Source: Agathobacter sp. (lineage in GTDB: Bacteria; Bacillota_A; Clostridia; Lachnospirales; Lachnospiraceae). Taken from it: 13,976 nucleotides of DNA. This document shows, in pieces, positions 7,193-13,976 of this stretch (positions within the stretch are counted from its first letter, which is position 1; each line of letters starts with the position of its first letter). The translations under genes and the position numbers were made by a program. The stretch is taken from NCBI GenBank assembly GCA_017936725.1, contig JAGBEZ010000103.1:1-13976 (forward strand). The letters are read 5' to 3'. The notes below the pieces were generated by a model that saw nothing but the letters and a program-made list of their open reading frames with translations, did not search any database and was not told where the DNA came from.

Positions 7193-7993
7193 ATGTTAGA
7201 ATTATGTGCGATTGCCAGTGGCAGTAGCGGAAACAGCATCTGTGTAGGAAGTGACCATACGCATGTGCTGATTGATGCAGGTGTCAGCGGCAAACGAATT
7301 GAAAACGGCTTGCATGAGCTGGACTTAAAAACCAGCGATATGCAGGGGATTTTGGTCACGCATGAGCATATGGACCACATAGCAGGACTTGGCGTGTTGG
7401 CAAGACGTTATGGAATCCCTATTTTTGCCACAGAAAAAACCATAAATGCGATTTTACATACCAAATCGCTTGGGAAAATTGACGAGGACCTTTTCCAAGT
7501 GATAAAACCAGGAAAACGATTCTCCATCGGAGAGCTTTTGATTTCTCCGATATCCATTTCTCACGACGCAGCAGACCCGGTCGCATACAAAGTGATGCAT
7601 GGGGACAAAAGCGTAGCAGTCATCACAGACTTGGGAAATTATAATCAAGCCATAGTTGACGAATTGCAGGGATTGGATGCATTATTATTAGAAGCAAACC
7701 ATGATGTGAAAATGCTTCAAACAGGCATTTACCCATATCCATTAAAACAGCGTATCCTAGGAGACAGAGGACATTTGTCCAACGAACGAAGCGGGCAGCT
7801 TTTATCGGAACTCTTGCACGATCACTTTGGAACTGTTATACTAGGACATCTTAGTAAAGAAAATAATTATGAAGAATTGGCCTATGAAGCCGTGCGACTA
7901 GAGGTTACCATGGGGGACAATCCATACAAAGCAGACGATTTCCCAATGTATGTAGCCAAGCGAGATACGATTTCGCCAAGGATTTGTATATAA
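7193..7993 (+). CDS. walJ: WalJ/YycJ-type metallo-beta-lactamase-fold hydrolase
   Basis: This is a 266-residue cytoplasmic MBL-fold protein. The N-terminal ASGSSGNS (8-15), the T-H-E-H-M-D-H metal motif (56-62) and the later ligands H124 (SHD), D146 (TDLG) and H219 (LGHLSKEN) form a complete two-metal site. LLLEANHD and HLSNERSG are also typical of the YycJ/WalJ group. In B. subtilis the homologue is linked to coordination of cell division with DNA replication and to cell-wall metabolism; the biochemical substrate is unclear and a nuclease activity is plausible from the fold. Here it is not beside walRK but 14 bp after coaE and close to polA. The ribosome site is weak (AAAGAGAT). A different MBL hydrolase role cannot be excluded. 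Confidence 0.87.
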   Translation: MLELCAIASGSSGNSICVGSDHTHVLIDAGVSGKRIENGLHELDLKTSDMQGILVTHEHMDHIAGLGVLARRYGIPIFATEKTINAILHTKSLGKIDEDLFQVIKPGKRFSIGELLISPISISHDAADPVAYKVMHGDKSVAVITDLGNYNQAIVDELQGLDALLLEANHDVKMLQTGIYPYPLKQRILGDRGHLSNERSGQLLSELLHDHFGTVILGHLSKENNYEELAYEAVRLEVTMGDNPYKADDFPMYVAKRDTISPRICI

Positions 7994-8020
7994 AAGACCG
8001 AAAGCAAAAGGAGACTTATC

Positions 8021-8299
8021 ATGGAAAAGAAGAAAGTAATTATCACAGTATTAGGAAAAGACACCGTAGGTATTATTGCAAAAGTATGTACCTATCTTTC
8101 TGAAAACGGCATCAATATTTTGGATATTTCACAGACAGTTGTATCCGACTATTTTAACATGATGATGATCGTAGATTTATCAAAATCCGAAAAAGAATTC
8201 GCAGATTTGACCAACGACCTCGAAAACGTAGGACAGGACCTGGGTGTATCTGTAAAATGTCAGAGAGAAGAAATCTTTGAAATGATGCATAGAATCTAA
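8021..8299 (+). CDS. ACT domain-containing protein (UPF0237)
   Basis: This is a 92-residue single-domain protein, nearly all one ACT fold (beta-alpha-beta-beta-alpha-beta). [11 protein letters not shown] (12-22), a [12 protein letters not shown] segment and a MMMIVDLS strand match the UPF0237 group. ACT domains bind small ligands, often amino acids, and pair to form dimers; no ligand is known for this group. A strong AAGGAGA site precedes the ATG. It lies 27 bp after the WalJ gene and 34 bp before the UPF0210 gene. This ACT + UPF0210 pairing recurs widely in Firmicutes and other bacteria, which suggests that the small protein senses a ligand for its neighbour. Confidence 0.92.
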   Translation: MEKKKVIITVLGKDTVGIIAKVCTYLSENGINILDISQTVVSDYFNMMMIVDLSKSEKEFADLTNDLENVGQDLGVSVKCQREEIFEMMHRI

Positions 8300-8333
8300 T
8301 GCGAACATTGGAAAGATAAATGGAGGAAGAAAC

Positions 8334-9698
8334 ATGATTAGTAACTGGGAAGTAATCGAAACCAATCATATGATTGAAAAAGAAAATCTCGATGTGCGTA
8401 CCATCACCATCGGAATCAGCCTTTTGGATTGTATTGATTCGGATTTAGAGAAACTCAATGAAAATATTTATAACAAAATCACTACCGTTGCCAAGGATTT
8501 GGTAAAAGTAGGACAGGAAATTGAAAAAGACTACTGTATTCCAATCGTAAACAAGCGCATTTCGGTAACACCAATTGCACTCATCGGCGGTGCAGCCTGC
8601 AAGCGTCCAGAAGACTTTGTAACAATTGCAAAGACCTTAGATAGAGCAGCACATACCGTAGGTGTCAACTTTATCGGCGGCTACTCCGCACTCGTATCCA
8701 AAGGCATGACACCAGCCGAAGAAAACCTAATCCGTTCGATTCCACAGGCGCTTGCATCAACAGAGCTCGTATGTAGTTCCGTAAATGTAGGCTCTACCAA
8801 AACTGGTATCAATATGGATGCCGTTCGCCTTGTCGGAGAAATGATAAAAGAAACCGCAGAGCTCACCAAGGAAAATGACTCCCTTGGCTGTGCCAAATTC
8901 GTAGTATTCTGTAATGCACCAGACGACAACCCATTTATGGCAGGCGCATTCCACGGAGTAACAGAAGCAGACGCTATCATCAATGTCGGCGTATCCGGAC
9001 CAGGTGTAGTAAAAACCGCACTCGAAAAAGTCCGTGGCGAAAGCTTTGAAGTCCTCTGTGAAACCATCAAAAAGACTGCTTTCAAGGTAACCCGTGTGGG
9101 CCAGCTCGTAGCAAAAGAGGCTTCTGCAAAACTGGGTATCCCATTTGGTATCATCGACCTTTCACTTGCACCTACTCCAGCAGTAGGCGATAGTGTAGCA
9201 GACATCCTTTGTGAAATCGGTCTTGAATATGCAGGTGCTCCAGGTACCACAGCAGCACTCGCACTCCTTAATGACCAGGTAAAGAAGGGCGGTATCATGG
9301 CGTCCTCTTACGTAGGCGGCTTAAGCGGAGCCTTCATCCCAGTCAGTGAAGACCAGGGCATGATCGACGCAGTCGTAGCAGGCGCACTCACACTGGAAAA
9401 ATTAGAAGCCATGACCTGTGTATGCTCCGTAGGCTTAGACATGATAGCGATTCCAGGAGATACCAAGGCGACTACCATTTCCGGTATCATCGCAGACGAA
9501 ATGGCAATCGGTATGATTAACCAGAAAACGACAGCGGTTCGTGTGATTCCAGTCGTTGGAAAAGGCGTTGGCGAAGTTGTAGAATTTGGCGGCTTGCTTG
9601 GATATGCACCAGTTATGCCAGTAAATCCATTTTCTTGCGATGACTTCGTAAATCGTACAGGTAGAATACCAGCACCGGTGCATAGTTTTAAAAATTAA
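8334..9698 (+). CDS. PFL-family protein (UPF0210/DUF711)
   Basis: This 454-residue protein has the full family length, with the N-terminal [14 protein letters not shown] and the conserved internal blocks [14 protein letters not shown] ([20 protein letters not shown]), [15 protein letters not shown] and [11 protein letters not shown], and a [14 protein letters not shown]-terminus. It is soluble, with no signal peptide or membrane helix. The family fold is related to pyruvate formate-lyase/ribonucleotide reductase barrels, hence its name. I see no glycyl-radical loop of the pyruvate formate-lyase type, and there is no activase gene nearby, so radical chemistry is not implied. Function is unknown. 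A GGAGG site precedes the ATG. It is the last gene of the operon, before the terminator at 9724-9780. Confidence 0.92.
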   Translation: MISNWEVIETNHMIEKENLDVRTITIGISLLDCIDSDLEKLNENIYNKITTVAKDLVKVGQEIEKDYCIPIVNKRISVTPIALIGGAACKRPEDFVTIAKTLDRAAHTVGVNFIGGYSALVSKGMTPAEENLIRSIPQALASTELVCSSVNVGSTKTGINMDAVRLVGEMIKETAELTKENDSLGCAKFVVFCNAPDDNPFMAGAFHGVTEADAIINVGVSGPGVVKTALEKVRGESFEVLCETIKKTAFKVTRVGQLVAKEASAKLGIPFGIIDLSLAPTPAVGDSVADILCEIGLEYAGAPGTTAALALLNDQVKKGGIMASSYVGGLSGAFIPVSEDQGMIDAVVAGALTLEKLEAMTCVCSVGLDMIAIPGDTKATTISGIIADEMAIGMINQKTTAVRVIPVVGKGVGEVVEFGGLLGYAPVMPVNPFSCDDFVNRTGRIPAPVHSFKN

Positions 9699-9723
9699 TA
9701 TCATATACATTTATATACAGAAG

Positions 9724-9780
9724 AAAAAGCACTGCAACCATTGAATGATACACAAGGGATGCGAGTGCTTTTTGTTTTAT
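9724..9780 (+). terminator. Rho-independent terminator of the aminopeptidase-polA-PFL operon
   Basis: AAAAAGCACT (9724-9733) pairs with AGTGCTTTTT (9764-9773). The stem is extended by GCA/TGC (9734-9736 with 9760-9762) around a single bulged G9763. The right arm runs into TTTTTGTTTTAT. It lies 26 bp after the PFL-family stop codon. The long loop weakens it somewhat, but position and T-run fit an intrinsic terminator. Confidence 0.75.
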
Positions 9781-9794
9781 ATTACAAATTAAGG

Positions 9795-9823
9795 TTGAAT
9801 TTAAAAATATCTAGGAGTATACT
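9795..9823 (+). promoter_or_regulatory. Sigma-A promoter of the glycan operon
   Basis: TTGAAT (9795-9800), a 17-bp spacer and TATACT (9818-9823) give near-consensus boxes with ideal spacing, directly after the upstream terminator. Transcription would begin near 9830, leaving a leader of about 90 nt before the aminotransferase. TATAC at 9818-9822 is mirrored by GTATA at 9831-9835, a small dyad at the start site that could be an operator. The leader holds two weak hairpins (9842-9864 and 9876-9901) and no T-run attenuator. Confidence 0.7.
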
Positions 9824-9920
9824 GTACTTGGTATAAATTCCGTTTTTTAACTCATGTGAAAAACAGAAATTAAAATGTAGTACCATTACGAAAATACTGC
9901 AAAATATAAAGGAAGTATAT

Positions 9921-11066
9921 ATGAAGTTTAAACCATTTCAAGAGAAAGTATGGCTATCTTCTCCAACCATGCATGGAGAAGAACTCAACTACATAGAAGA
10001 AGCATATCGTACCAACTGGATGTCTACGGTCGGTGAAAATATCAACCAGGTAGAAAAGCAGATTGCCGAAAAAGTCGGCATGAAATATGCAGTAGCACTC
10101 TCTTGTGGAACCGCAGCGCTTCATATGGCAGTAAAACTGGCAGGTGTAAAGCGCGGAGATAAGGTATTCTGCTCCGACATGACATTTGCCGCAACCGTAA
10201 ATCCTGTCGTATACGAAGGCGGCATCCCAGTATTTATCGATACCGAATACGACACCTGGAACATGGACCCAGAAGCACTGGAGAGAGCCTTCGAACTTTA
10301 TCCGGAGACAAAAGTTATCGTAATAGCACATCTTTACGGTGTGCCATGCAAGATGGATGAAATCCGTGAAATCGCAGACCGTCACGGTGCTATCATCATT
10401 GAAGATGCCGCAGAATCCCTTGGTGCTACCTATAAAGGAAAACAGACAGGTGTTTTTGGTGATATCAACTGTATCAGTTTCAACGGAAACAAAATCATTA
10501 CTGGAAGCAGCGGTGGAATGCTGCTTACCAACGATGAAGAAGCCGCAAATAAGGTGCGTAAGTGGTCCACCCAGAGCCGTGAAAATGCGCTGTGGTACCA
10601 GCACGAAGAACTCGGCTACAACTACCGCATGAGTAATGTCATCGCAGGAGTAGTTCGAGGACAGATTCCACATCTGGAAGAGCATATCGCTCAGAAAAAG
10701 GCTATCTACGAAAGATACCAGGAAGGATTCAAAGATTTACCAGTCCAGATGAATCCTTATGATATAGAAAACAGTGAGCCAAATTACTGGCTGTCTTGCC
10801 TATTGCTTGAAAAAGAAGCATTAGTCAAAACAAATCCAATCGAGATTCTGGAAAAACTCGCAGAATACAATGCAGAAGGTAGACCTATCTGGAAACCAAT
10901 GCATATGCAGCCGATTTACAAAGAGAATCCATTCGTAACAAATGGAAAAGGAATCGACGTGGGCAAAGATATCTTCGAAAGAGGCTTATGTCTGCCAAGT
11001 GATAACAAGATGACGGCAGAGCAACAGGATATCATTATCGAAATTGTAAAAAGTTGTTTTATTTAG
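9921..11066 (+). CDS. DegT/DnrJ/EryC1-family sugar aminotransferase (PglE/EpsN-like)
   Basis: This is a 381-residue cytoplasmic PLP enzyme of the sugar-nucleotide aminotransferase family. SCGTAALHMAV (G63-T64, phosphate loop), IIEDAAESLGA (D162 to the pyridine nitrogen) and SFNGNKIITG with the Schiff-base lysine K191 are all present, so it should be active. The FNGNKIIT sequence and the downstream genes favour a role like PglE of Campylobacter or EpsN of Bacillus: amination of a UDP-4-keto-6-deoxy-GlcNAc to the 4-amino sugar. Family members act on many keto sugars, so the substrate is inferred. The ribosome site is AGGAAG. ATA codons are rare (3 seen), as in the housekeeping genes upstream. 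It is separated from the next gene by 103 bp. Confidence 0.9.
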   Translation: MKFKPFQEKVWLSSPTMHGEELNYIEEAYRTNWMSTVGENINQVEKQIAEKVGMKYAVALSCGTAALHMAVKLAGVKRGDKVFCSDMTFAATVNPVVYEGGIPVFIDTEYDTWNMDPEALERAFELYPETKVIVIAHLYGVPCKMDEIREIADRHGAIIIEDAAESLGATYKGKQTGVFGDINCISFNGNKIITGSSGGMLLTNDEEAANKVRKWSTQSRENALWYQHEELGYNYRMSNVIAGVVRGQIPHLEEHIAQKKAIYERYQEGFKDLPVQMNPYDIENSEPNYWLSCLLLEKEALVKTNPIEILEKLAEYNAEGRPIWKPMHMQPIYKENPFVTNGKGIDVGKDIFERGLCLPSDNKMTAEQQDIIIEIVKSCFI

Positions 11067-11169
11067 AAAAAGAAATTTCTTGAGGCAAGAATAGCACATA
11101 AAAACAAAATGTAAATACAATCTTGCAATACGCGTGTTTTTTCTCGGAATATAAGAAAAAGGAAGTAAA
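11067..11169. other. Intergenic gap inside the glycan cluster
   Basis: This 103-bp AT-rich gap is wider than the others in the cluster. A small perfect hairpin TTCTTG-AGG-CAAGAA lies at 11077-11091 but has no T-run. TTGCAA (11123-11128) has no -10 hexamer at proper spacing, since TATAAG lies 21 bp away. No gene is visible. Codon use changes across this gap. Confidence 0.4.
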
Positions 11170-11793
11170 ATGAAAGAAAAACAGGGAATTTATGAAAAGT
11201 ATATAAAGAGGTTTATCGATATCATTTGCTCGCTGGCAGCACTTATTGTGCTTTCGCCTGTACTCTTGATACTCACAATAGTGGGTGCTATCAAGATGAA
11301 AGGAAATCCATTCTTTACACAACTTCGCCCTGGTAAAAACGAGAAGATATTCAAGCTCGTAAAGTTCCGTACCATGACCTGTGAAAAGGACAAAGACGGA
11401 AACCTTTTACCAGATGAAAAAAGACTCACGAAATATGGGAAGTTCTTAAGAAGCACCTCGCTGGATGAATTGCCAGAACTTTGGAATATCCTAAAAGGCG
11501 ATATGAGTATCGTGGGACCAAGACCTCTTTTGGTGGAGTACTTACCTTTGTATAATGAAACACAAAAACACAGACACGATGTAAGACCAGGACTTACCGG
11601 TCTGGCACAGGTGCGAGGAAGAAATACCATATCTTGGGGAGAAAAGTTTCAGTTGGATATCGCATACATAGAAAACATTTCTTTTTTCGAAGATATAAAA
11701 ATTATATTTGAAACAGTAGGAAAAGTCGTAAAGAGGGATGGGATTTCCTCTGAGACTTCGGAAACGATGGAAGTATTTACAGGATCTAATTAG
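11170..11793 (+). CDS. Phosphoglycosyl transferase (bacterial sugar transferase, PglC/EpsL-like)
   Basis: This 207-residue enzyme moves a phospho-sugar from a UDP-sugar onto undecaprenyl phosphate, the first membrane-committed step of glycan assembly. It has the small monotopic PglC layout: a basic YIKRFIDI start, one hydrophobic segment (about 15-40) with the S-P pair (LSPVL) that kinks the re-entrant helix, FTQLRPGK, FKFRTM-like (LVKFRTMT), and the catalytic D99-E100 dyad (TSLDELPELWN), followed by GDMSIVGPRPLL and RPGLTGLAQVRGR. The length is close to PglC (about 200) and much shorter than WbaP-type enzymes with extra N-terminal helices. An AAGGAAG site precedes the start. The next gene, 11 bp on, encodes an acetyltransferase that could supply its sugar. 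About 9 ATA codons in 207 contrast with the gene upstream. Confidence 0.94.
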   Translation: MKEKQGIYEKYIKRFIDIICSLAALIVLSPVLLILTIVGAIKMKGNPFFTQLRPGKNEKIFKLVKFRTMTCEKDKDGNLLPDEKRLTKYGKFLRSTSLDELPELWNILKGDMSIVGPRPLLVEYLPLYNETQKHRHDVRPGLTGLAQVRGRNTISWGEKFQLDIAYIENISFFEDIKIIFETVGKVVKRDGISSETSETMEVFTGSN

Positions 11794-11804
11794 ACAGTAA
11801 AGTT

Positions 11805-12422
11805 ATGAAAAAATTGATTATCATCGGTGCAAGCGGACACGGGAAAGTCGTGGCTGACATTGCACAGAAAACAAACAAATATTCAGAGATATGTTTTATT
11901 GATGACAGCCCAGAAGTGAAAGAATGTATGGGATATAAAGTCATCGGAACATGTCAGGATATAGAGAAATGGATTCCAGAAGCAGAGTTTTTTGTGGCAA
12001 TCGGGAACAGTTATATAAGGGAGAGGATGCTTGATTCCTTATTTGAAAAGCAAGCAAGTATAGCTACACTGATTCATCCACATGCATGTATTGCAGAACA
12101 TGTAGAAATCGGACTAGGAACCGTAGTAATGGCTGGAGTGGTAATCAATCCAGACACAAAGATAGGAAATGGTGTTATCGTCAATACTTCTAGTTCTATA
12201 GACCATGACAATATCATAGAAGATTACTGTCATGTGTCAGTTGGGGCACATTTAGCTGGCACGATTCACATGCAGAAGCATACATGGATTGGGGCTGGTG
12301 CGATAGTAAGTAACAATATTATTATTTGTAAGGAATGTACCATCGGAGCAGGTGCTGTGGTGGTGAAAGATATCGATGAGAAAGGAACTTATGTGGGAGT
12401 TCCAGCAAGGAAGATGAAATGA
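11805..12422 (+). CDS. Sugar O/N-acetyltransferase, NeuD/PglD/EpsM-like
   Basis: This is a 205-residue cytoplasmic protein. The N-terminal half is a small Rossmann-like domain that holds the UDP-sugar (KLIIIGASGHGKVVADIA, 3-20). The C-terminal half is a left-handed beta-helix of hexapeptide repeats (IGLGTVVMAGVVI, IGNGVIVNTSSSIDHD, WIGAGAIV, IGAGAVVVKDI). His134 in the IDHD motif matches the catalytic base of PglD. A terminal YVGVPARKMK is typical. With the aminotransferase upstream, N-acetylation of a UDP-4-amino sugar using acetyl-CoA is the best inference; sialic-acid-type NeuD function is a less likely alternative. There is no convincing ribosome site, so translation may be coupled to the previous gene. 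Its stop overlaps the next start (ATGA). Confidence 0.9.
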   Translation: MKKLIIIGASGHGKVVADIAQKTNKYSEICFIDDSPEVKECMGYKVIGTCQDIEKWIPEAEFFVAIGNSYIRERMLDSLFEKQASIATLIHPHACIAEHVEIGLGTVVMAGVVINPDTKIGNGVIVNTSSSIDHDNIIEDYCHVSVGAHLAGTIHMQKHTWIGAGAIVSNNIIICKECTIGAGAVVVKDIDEKGTYVGVPARKMK

Positions 12423-13525
12423 GAATTTTGTATGTAACAACTATTTCACTTACCATGAATAGTTTCTTCAAACCACATATAGATATGCTTGTCAAAGAGG
12501 GACACCAGGTGGATATCGCGTGTAATGACAAAGATTTACCACTAGACTCTTTATACGAAGAGCTTGGCTGCCAGTTTTATACGATTGATTTTTCTCGTTC
12601 TCCATTATCTTTTGATAATATCAAAGCTTATGGACAGTTGAAAAAAGTTGTCGAGAATGGAAATTATGATGTCGTACATTGCCATACACCGAATGCTTCG
12701 GTAATTACACGATTGGTATGTAGACAATTTCGAAAAAAAATAGGATTAAAAGTCTTTTATACAGCACATGGATTTCACTTTTATAAAGGTGCACCAGCAT
12801 TAAACTGGCTGATTTTTTATCCGATTGAAAAGTTTTGTTCCCGTTTTACGGACAAACTTATCACCATTAACAAAGAAGATTATGAGTTAGCCAAGAATAA
12901 ATTCAAGGCAAAAGAAGTACATTATGTACCTGGCGTAGGAATTGACTTATCTAGATTCGAAAATGTCGAAGTCGATAGAAAGGCTAAACGAAAAGAAATT
13001 GGAGTGCCAGAGGATGCATTCATACTCCTGTCTGTGGGTGAATTAAATGAAAATAAAAATCACCAAGTTATTATTAGGGCTTTGGCGAAGCTAGATAATC
13101 CAAGTATCCACTACGCTATAGCAGGTGTTGGAGATAAGAAAGAGTATTTACTCAAATTGGCAGAAGAACTCGGTGTGCCTAAGCAGGTGCATTTGCTTGG
13201 GTATCGGAATGATATGGTTGAAATTTACAAGGCAGCCGATATGTATATTTTGCCATCTATTAGAGAGGGGTTGAATGCGTCTTTAATGGAGGCCATGGCG
13301 TGTGGCTTACCTATCGCATGTAGCAATATAAGAGGGAACACCGATTTAATAGATATTTCTGGAGGAAGACTGTTTGATCCTAAAAGAGAGGTGAAATGTT
13401 ATCAAGCTTTGGCTGATATTAAGAATAGTGATATGAAACAGATGGGAGAATTCAATCAGAAGCGAGTGTATATGTATTCAGTGGAGCAAATATTGGGGAC
13501 TATGAAATCGGTATATGAAAGATGA
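12419..13525 (+). CDS. GT4-family glycosyltransferase (PglA/EpsD-like)
   Basis: This is a 368-residue GT-B-fold retaining glycosyltransferase, probably cytoplasmic and membrane-associated, with no signal peptide. The N-terminal domain begins MRILYVTT and includes VVHCHTPNASVI and TAHGFHFYKGAP, the latter typical of the EpsD/CapM-like branch. The C-terminal domain has VPGVGIDLSRF, LLSVGELNENKNH and the donor-site E-x7-E motif (E283 and E291 in REGLNASLMEAMACG). The likely role is adding the second sugar to the undecaprenyl-linked amino sugar, as PglA does, but donor and acceptor are not readable. It overlaps the acetyltransferase by 4 bp and has an AAGGAAG site. A 79-bp gap follows. Confidence 0.93.
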   Translation: MRILYVTTISLTMNSFFKPHIDMLVKEGHQVDIACNDKDLPLDSLYEELGCQFYTIDFSRSPLSFDNIKAYGQLKKVVENGNYDVVHCHTPNASVITRLVCRQFRKKIGLKVFYTAHGFHFYKGAPALNWLIFYPIEKFCSRFTDKLITINKEDYELAKNKFKAKEVHYVPGVGIDLSRFENVEVDRKAKRKEIGVPEDAFILLSVGELNENKNHQVIIRALAKLDNPSIHYAIAGVGDKKEYLLKLAEELGVPKQVHLLGYRNDMVEIYKAADMYILPSIREGLNASLMEAMACGLPIACSNIRGNTDLIDISGGRLFDPKREVKCYQALADIKNSDMKQMGEFNQKRVYMYSVEQILGTMKSVYER

Positions 13526-13604
13526 GTTATGGTTCATTGATGCAAATATAGTTTGATATGAGTAGCACTTCATATTAAATATTTAGTGCGATAGGAAGAA
13601 TTGT

Positions 13605-13976
13605 ATGGAAACAGAAAGAAAAATAATTGTTTATTTTGGTATGGGATTTTTACCCGACCAGAATGCGGTAGCATGTCGTGAGCAAGCAATAGGATATGTG
13701 ATAAAAAAGATAGGATATAAACCTGTTCTGATTGGAATTAGTGAAAGCATTCCTCTTGGTGAATTTGAGAAAAAAATATGTGGAGAATTAGAATGCTATA
13801 GTATTTCGTATGCAAGAACGATTAAAGAGAAAATTAAAGACACGTTTTTTGTTGAAAAAACACTGGTTAGTATTCTGAAAGATGTTGGAATAGAAAGAAT
13901 TAAATGTTTTATTATGCAAGATTATCAATTATGGCCAATGAAGAGAGTTGCTCGCTTTTGCTCTAATAATGGGATA
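13605..13976 (+). CDS. Glycosyltransferase-like protein, N-terminal part (runs off the window)
   Basis: The frame is open for 124 codons from the ATG at 13605 to the last base, with no stop, so only the N-terminus is seen. An AGGAAG site lies 8-13 bp upstream. A first beta strand (KIIVYFGMGFLP) is followed by DQNAVACREQAIGYVIKKIGYKPVLIGIS. This resembles the start of GT4-type enzymes, in which an N-A-x-A/x-x-R element follows strand 1 and precedes the first helix. No catalytic motif is within view, so the call rests on this fold signature and on the neighbours. The gene is AT-rich, with 7 ATA codons in 124. It may be another glycosyltransferase of the same glycan pathway. Confidence 0.65.
   Translation, partial: METERKIIVYFGMGFLPDQNAVACREQAIGYVIKKIGYKPVLIGISESIPLGEFEKKICGELECYSISYARTIKEKIKDTFFVEKTLVSILKDVGIERIKCFIMQDYQLWPMKRVARFCSNNGI

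Noticed and set aside
8681..9298. Antisense open frame of 205 codons opposite the PFL-family gene
   Set aside because: It is a shadow of a strongly conserved + strand gene; its Ser/Pro/Thr-rich product matches no family I recognise.
9842..9901. Leader hairpins as a riboswitch or attenuator of the glycan operon
   Set aside because: The stems are 6-7 bp, AT-rich and not followed by a T-run, and no known riboswitch core is recognisable.
9954..10685. Antisense open frame of 243 codons opposite the aminotransferase
   Set aside because: The + strand protein has intact PLP-enzyme motifs. The antisense product is Cys/Phe-rich with no recognisable domain, as expected for a shadow frame.
11123..11155. 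Possible internal promoter before the phosphoglycosyl transferase
   Set aside because: TTGCAA is present, but the only good -10 (TATAAG) is 21 bp away, too far for sigma-A.
13556..13589. Possible terminator after the GT4 gene
   Set aside because: Two short alternative stems (ATATGA/TCATAT and GCACT/AGTGC) overlap each other, are only 5-6 bp and have no T-run.
9921..13976. Complete N-linked protein glycosylation (pgl) system
   Set aside because: No oligosaccharyltransferase or flippase is visible, and the same enzymes serve exopolysaccharide synthesis in Firmicutes, so the claim is not supported.

Overview
The window reads as a chromosomal piece of a low-to-moderate GC Gram-positive anaerobe, most likely a member of the Clostridia and probably the Lachnospiraceae. 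The reasons are strong AGGAGG-type ribosome binding sites, sigma-A-like promoters, a PadR/DUF1700/DUF4097 trio, a polymerase I with a dead proofreading domain, and an ACT + PFL-family (UPF0210) pair. The family assignment is inference from protein style and gene order, not from a marker gene. All recognised genes are on the + strand. I see no tRNA, rRNA, CRISPR array, transposase or phage gene.

Region 1 (1-1950) is a compact regulatory/envelope cassette. It holds a PadR repressor, a DUF1700/HAAS membrane protein with a glycine-striped hydrophobic core, and a DUF4097 protein with one membrane anchor and a repeated beta structure. A 10-bp perfect inverted repeat overlaps the -10 of the likely promoter. 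The cassette ends at a 13-bp perfect hairpin that also appears to overlap the promoter of the next operon.

Region 2 (1975-9780) is a housekeeping operon: long-form Xaa-Pro aminopeptidase, DNA polymerase I (polA), dephospho-CoA kinase (coaE), a WalJ/YycJ-type metallo-beta-lactamase-fold protein, an ACT-domain protein and a PFL-family/UPF0210 protein. Gaps are 12-34 bp, and the run ends at a hairpin terminator.

Region 3 (9795-13976, running off the end) starts with a very good sigma-A promoter (TTGAAT-N17-TATACT). It encodes a sugar-nucleotide aminotransferase, a phosphoglycosyl transferase, a hexapeptide-repeat sugar acetyltransferase, a GT4 glycosyltransferase and the start of a further GT4-like protein that is cut by the window edge. 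The set matches the bacillosamine-type (PglE/PglC/PglD/PglA; EpsN/EpsL/EpsM/EpsD) logic for loading an N-acetylated amino sugar on undecaprenyl phosphate and extending it. The matching 4,6-dehydratase, flippase and polymerase or oligosaccharyltransferase are not in the window. The product could therefore be an exopolysaccharide, a capsule or a protein-linked glycan. Codon use shifts (more ATA) from the phosphoglycosyl transferase onward, hinting that the accessory glycan segment begins there.

No clearly new system is visible. The most open biology lies in the PadR/DUF1700/DUF4097 cassette and the ACT/PFL pair, both of unknown function.
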